A stretch of DNA of 8,708 nucleotides from Betaproteobacteria bacterium RBG_16_58_11 (lineage in GTDB: Bacteria > Pseudomonadota > Gammaproteobacteria > Burkholderiales > Thiobacteraceae). Below, piece after piece: positions 6,827-8,708 of the stretch (positions are counted from its first letter, which is position 1; every line of letters starts with the position of its first letter). The DNA is taken from NCBI GenBank assembly GCA_001770235.1, contig MEQN01000130.1, positions 7,149 through 15,856 on the forward strand, in the 5' to 3' direction. The position numbers and the translations under genes were made by a program. The notes under the pieces are model-generated. The model made no database searches. It saw only the letters and a program-made list of their open reading frames with translations, and was not told the DNA's origin.

Positions 6827-8708
6827 ATGACGCACCGCTGGTGGTTATTGCCGGTCAAGCTGGTATTGCTGTTAGGTACTATTTTCTTCCTCATTGCAGC
6901 CTTGGCGGCGGTGTTGGTTTACCCGACGCTGCCTTCCTTGGAATCTTTAACCGACTATCAACCGAAACTCCCGTTGCGCATCTATACCGCGGACGGCGCC
7001 CTGCTGGGCGAGTTTGGCGAGGAGCGGCGCTCGGTGGTGAAAATCGAGGCGGTGCCCAAAAAACTTATTCTGGCGATCCTGGCGGCGGAGGACGACCGCT
7101 TCTTCGCGCATGGCGGGGTGGATTACATGGGCGTGGCCCGTGCCGCCTGGGCCAATGTGAGCCGCGGTGGCGCGCGCGAGGGCGCGAGCACCATCACCAT
7201 GCAGGTGGCGCGGAACTTCTTTTTATCCCCCGAAAAGACCGTCACCCGGAAATTCAATGAAGTGCTGATGTCATTCAAGATCGAGCACAACCTCAATAAG
7301 AACCAGATTCTCGAGCTTTACATCAACCAAATCTACTTGGGGCAACGGGCGTATGGCTTTGCCGCCGCCGCCCAGATTTATTTCGGCAAGACCCTGGATA
7401 AGTTATCCGTGGCCGAAATGGCCATGATGGCCGGCCTGCCCAAGGCGCCCTCGCGCAACAACCCGGTGGCCAACCCGGCGCAAGCCGGCAAGCGCCAGCA
7501 TTATGTGCTGGGCCGCATGCATGACTTGAAATACATATCGGATGCGGAATACCAGGCAGCGCTGAAGGAGAAGCTGCACGTGCGCCACGACATAAGCATT
7601 TCCGAAGCGCCGGGCGAATACGTGGCCGAAATGGCGCGGCTGCTCATGATCGAGCGCTATCAGGACGCCACCTATACCAGCGGCTTTAAAATCTACACCA
7701 CCCTGCGCAAGCTTGATCAAGAGGCGGCCAGCGAAGCCGTGCGCCAAGGCGTGCTGGATTACGACCGGCGCCACGGTTGGCGTGGGCCCGAGGCCCAATT
7801 GGTGTTGCCGCCTAAACCCAGCGAAGAAGCGCTGGACGACTTGTTGCAAGATTACGACGAGGCCGGCGGCCTGATCCCGGCGCTGGTGCTGGCGGCCGAT
7901 TCCAAGCAGGTCAAGGTATTCGCCAAGAATGAAGGCTTTCTCGATTTGAGCGGCGAAGCGCTGGCTTTTGTTCAGAAAAGCCTGCAAGACAAGGCAAAGA
8001 GCAAATTCAAGCCGGGCGCGGTGATTCGGGTCGCCAAGGACAGCAAGAGCCGTTGGCAAGTGGCGCAATTGCCCCAAGTCGAGGCCGCGCTGGTCGCGAT
8101 GAATCCGGTCGATGGCGCCATTCGCGCGCTGATTGGCGGTTTCGATTTCGGGCGCAACAAATTCAACCATGTGATTCAGGCTTGGCGCCAGCCCGGCTCC
8201 AGCTTCAAGCCCTTCATTTATTCCGCCGCGCTGGAAAAAGGCCTGACCCCGGCCACCATCATCAACGATGCGCCCATCGTGCTGAGCCCCGCGCAAACCG
8301 GCGGCAAATTGTGGGAGCCGAAAAATTACGACGGTACCTATGCCGGCCCGATCCGCATGCGCACGGCGCTCACCAAGTCAAAAAACCTGGTGTCGATCCG
8401 CATCCTGCAAACCATCGGCACGCGCTACGCCCAGGACTACATCACCCGCTTCGGCTTTAACGCCGAGCAGCATCCGCCCTATCTCACCATGGCGCTCGGC
8501 GCGGGTTCCTCCACGCTGTTTCAAATGGCCAGCGCCTATAGCATCTTTGCGAATGGCGGCTACCGCGTGAACCCGTATTACATCTCGCGCATCCTGGATG
8601 CGCGCGGCAAGGTGCTGGCGCAGGCCAACCCGGTGCGCGCGGGCGAGACGGCGGAGCGCGCGATCGATGCGCGCAACGCGTTTATCATGACTTCCATGAT
8701 GCAAGACG
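6827..8708 (+). CDS. mrcA: penicillin-binding protein 1A (3' end missing)
   Basis: This bifunctional class A PBP (also called PonA) polymerises glycan strands and cross-links peptides on the periplasmic face of the inner membrane. The window holds 627 codons; the family is usually about 750-850 residues. A signal-anchor helix is at 12-31. The GT51 glycosyltransferase shows EDDRFF with catalytic E88, GASTITMQ at 119-126 and E163 in ILELYINQIYLG. A linker/OB-like region covers about 300-415. The transpeptidase starts near 418, with catalytic S458 in SSFK (458-461) and SKN at 518-520. The KTG motif must lie just past the right edge, because the sequence stops in the region that normally precedes it. 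The ATG at 6827 gives the normal short N-terminus. The gene is divergent from pilM, an arrangement seen in many beta- and gammaproteobacteria. Confidence 0.96.
   Translation, partial: MTHRWWLLPVKLVLLLGTIFFLIAALAAVLVYPTLPSLESLTDYQPKLPLRIYTADGALLGEFGEERRSVVKIEAVPKKLILAILAAEDDRFFAHGGVDYMGVARAAWANVSRGGAREGASTITMQVARNFFLSPEKTVTRKFNEVLMSFKIEHNLNKNQILELYINQIYLGQRAYGFAAAAQIYFGKTLDKLSVAEMAMMAGLPKAPSRNNPVANPAQAGKRQHYVLGRMHDLKYISDAEYQAALKEKLHVRHDISISEAPGEYVAEMARLLMIERYQDATYTSGFKIYTTLRKLDQEAASEAVRQGVLDYDRRHGWRGPEAQLVLPPKPSEEALDDLLQDYDEAGGLIPALVLAADSKQVKVFAKNEGFLDLSGEALAFVQKSLQDKAKSKFKPGAVIRVAKDSKSRWQVAQLPQVEAALVAMNPVDGAIRALIGGFDFGRNKFNHVIQAWRQPGSSFKPFIYSAALEKGLTPATIINDAPIVLSPAQTGGKLWEPKNYDGTYAGPIRMRTALTKSKNLVSIRILQTIGTRYAQDYITRFGFNAEQHPPYLTMALGAGSSTLFQMASAYSIFANGGYRVNPYYISRILDARGKVLAQANPVRAGETAERAIDARNAFIMTSMMQD

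Noticed and set aside
7403..8296. 297-codon open frame on the minus strand opposite mrcA
   Set aside because: The plus strand encodes a continuous class A PBP with all motifs. The antisense product has shadow composition and no motif I recognise.

Overview
This window carries a conserved proteobacterial housekeeping locus: mrcA (ponA), pilM-pilN-pilO-pilP-pilQ, aroK and aroB. The coding regions look GC-rich by eye, and the intergenic region is richer in A+T. The gene order occurs in both beta- and gammaproteobacteria. The shikimate kinase and PilM sequences look more betaproteobacterial to me, possibly Nitrosomonadales-like, but that is a recollection of family sequences and not a search. I see no mobile elements, tRNA or rRNA genes, CRISPR arrays or signs of recent transfer.

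Layout: positions 1-985 (minus) are aroB, cut by the left edge after 328 codons. Positions 1002-1526 (minus) are aroK. Positions 1527-1572 form a short pilQ-aroK junction packed with inverted repeats. Positions 1573-6528 (minus) are pilQ, pilP, pilO, pilN and pilM in reverse, so transcription runs pilM to pilQ. The genes overlap by 4 bases at M/N, N/O and O/P, and lie 12 bases apart at P/Q. Positions 6529-6826 are a divergent intergenic region with promoter-like sites on both strands. Positions 6827 to the end (plus) are mrcA, cut by the right edge just before its KTG motif.

How the genes work together: PilM (cytoplasmic, actin-like), PilN and PilO (inner membrane) and PilP (lipoprotein) form the alignment complex that links the type IV pilus motor to the PilQ outer-membrane secretin. 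PBP1A, encoded divergently, builds the peptidoglycan this machine crosses. AroK and AroB are shikimate-pathway enzymes that share the transcription unit by position, with no obvious functional link to pili.

I found no new gene system. The strongest unexplained signal is at the pilQ-aroK junction. A 13-bp perfect hairpin followed by a seven-U tract, the form of an intrinsic terminator, is built over the aroK start codon and first codons. Just upstream is a 26-bp perfect palindrome spanning the pilQ stop codon, with a third hairpin that competes with it. Neither aroK nor aroB has a recognisable Shine-Dalgarno sequence. Together these suggest that expression may be controlled where the pilus genes meet the aromatic-biosynthesis genes.
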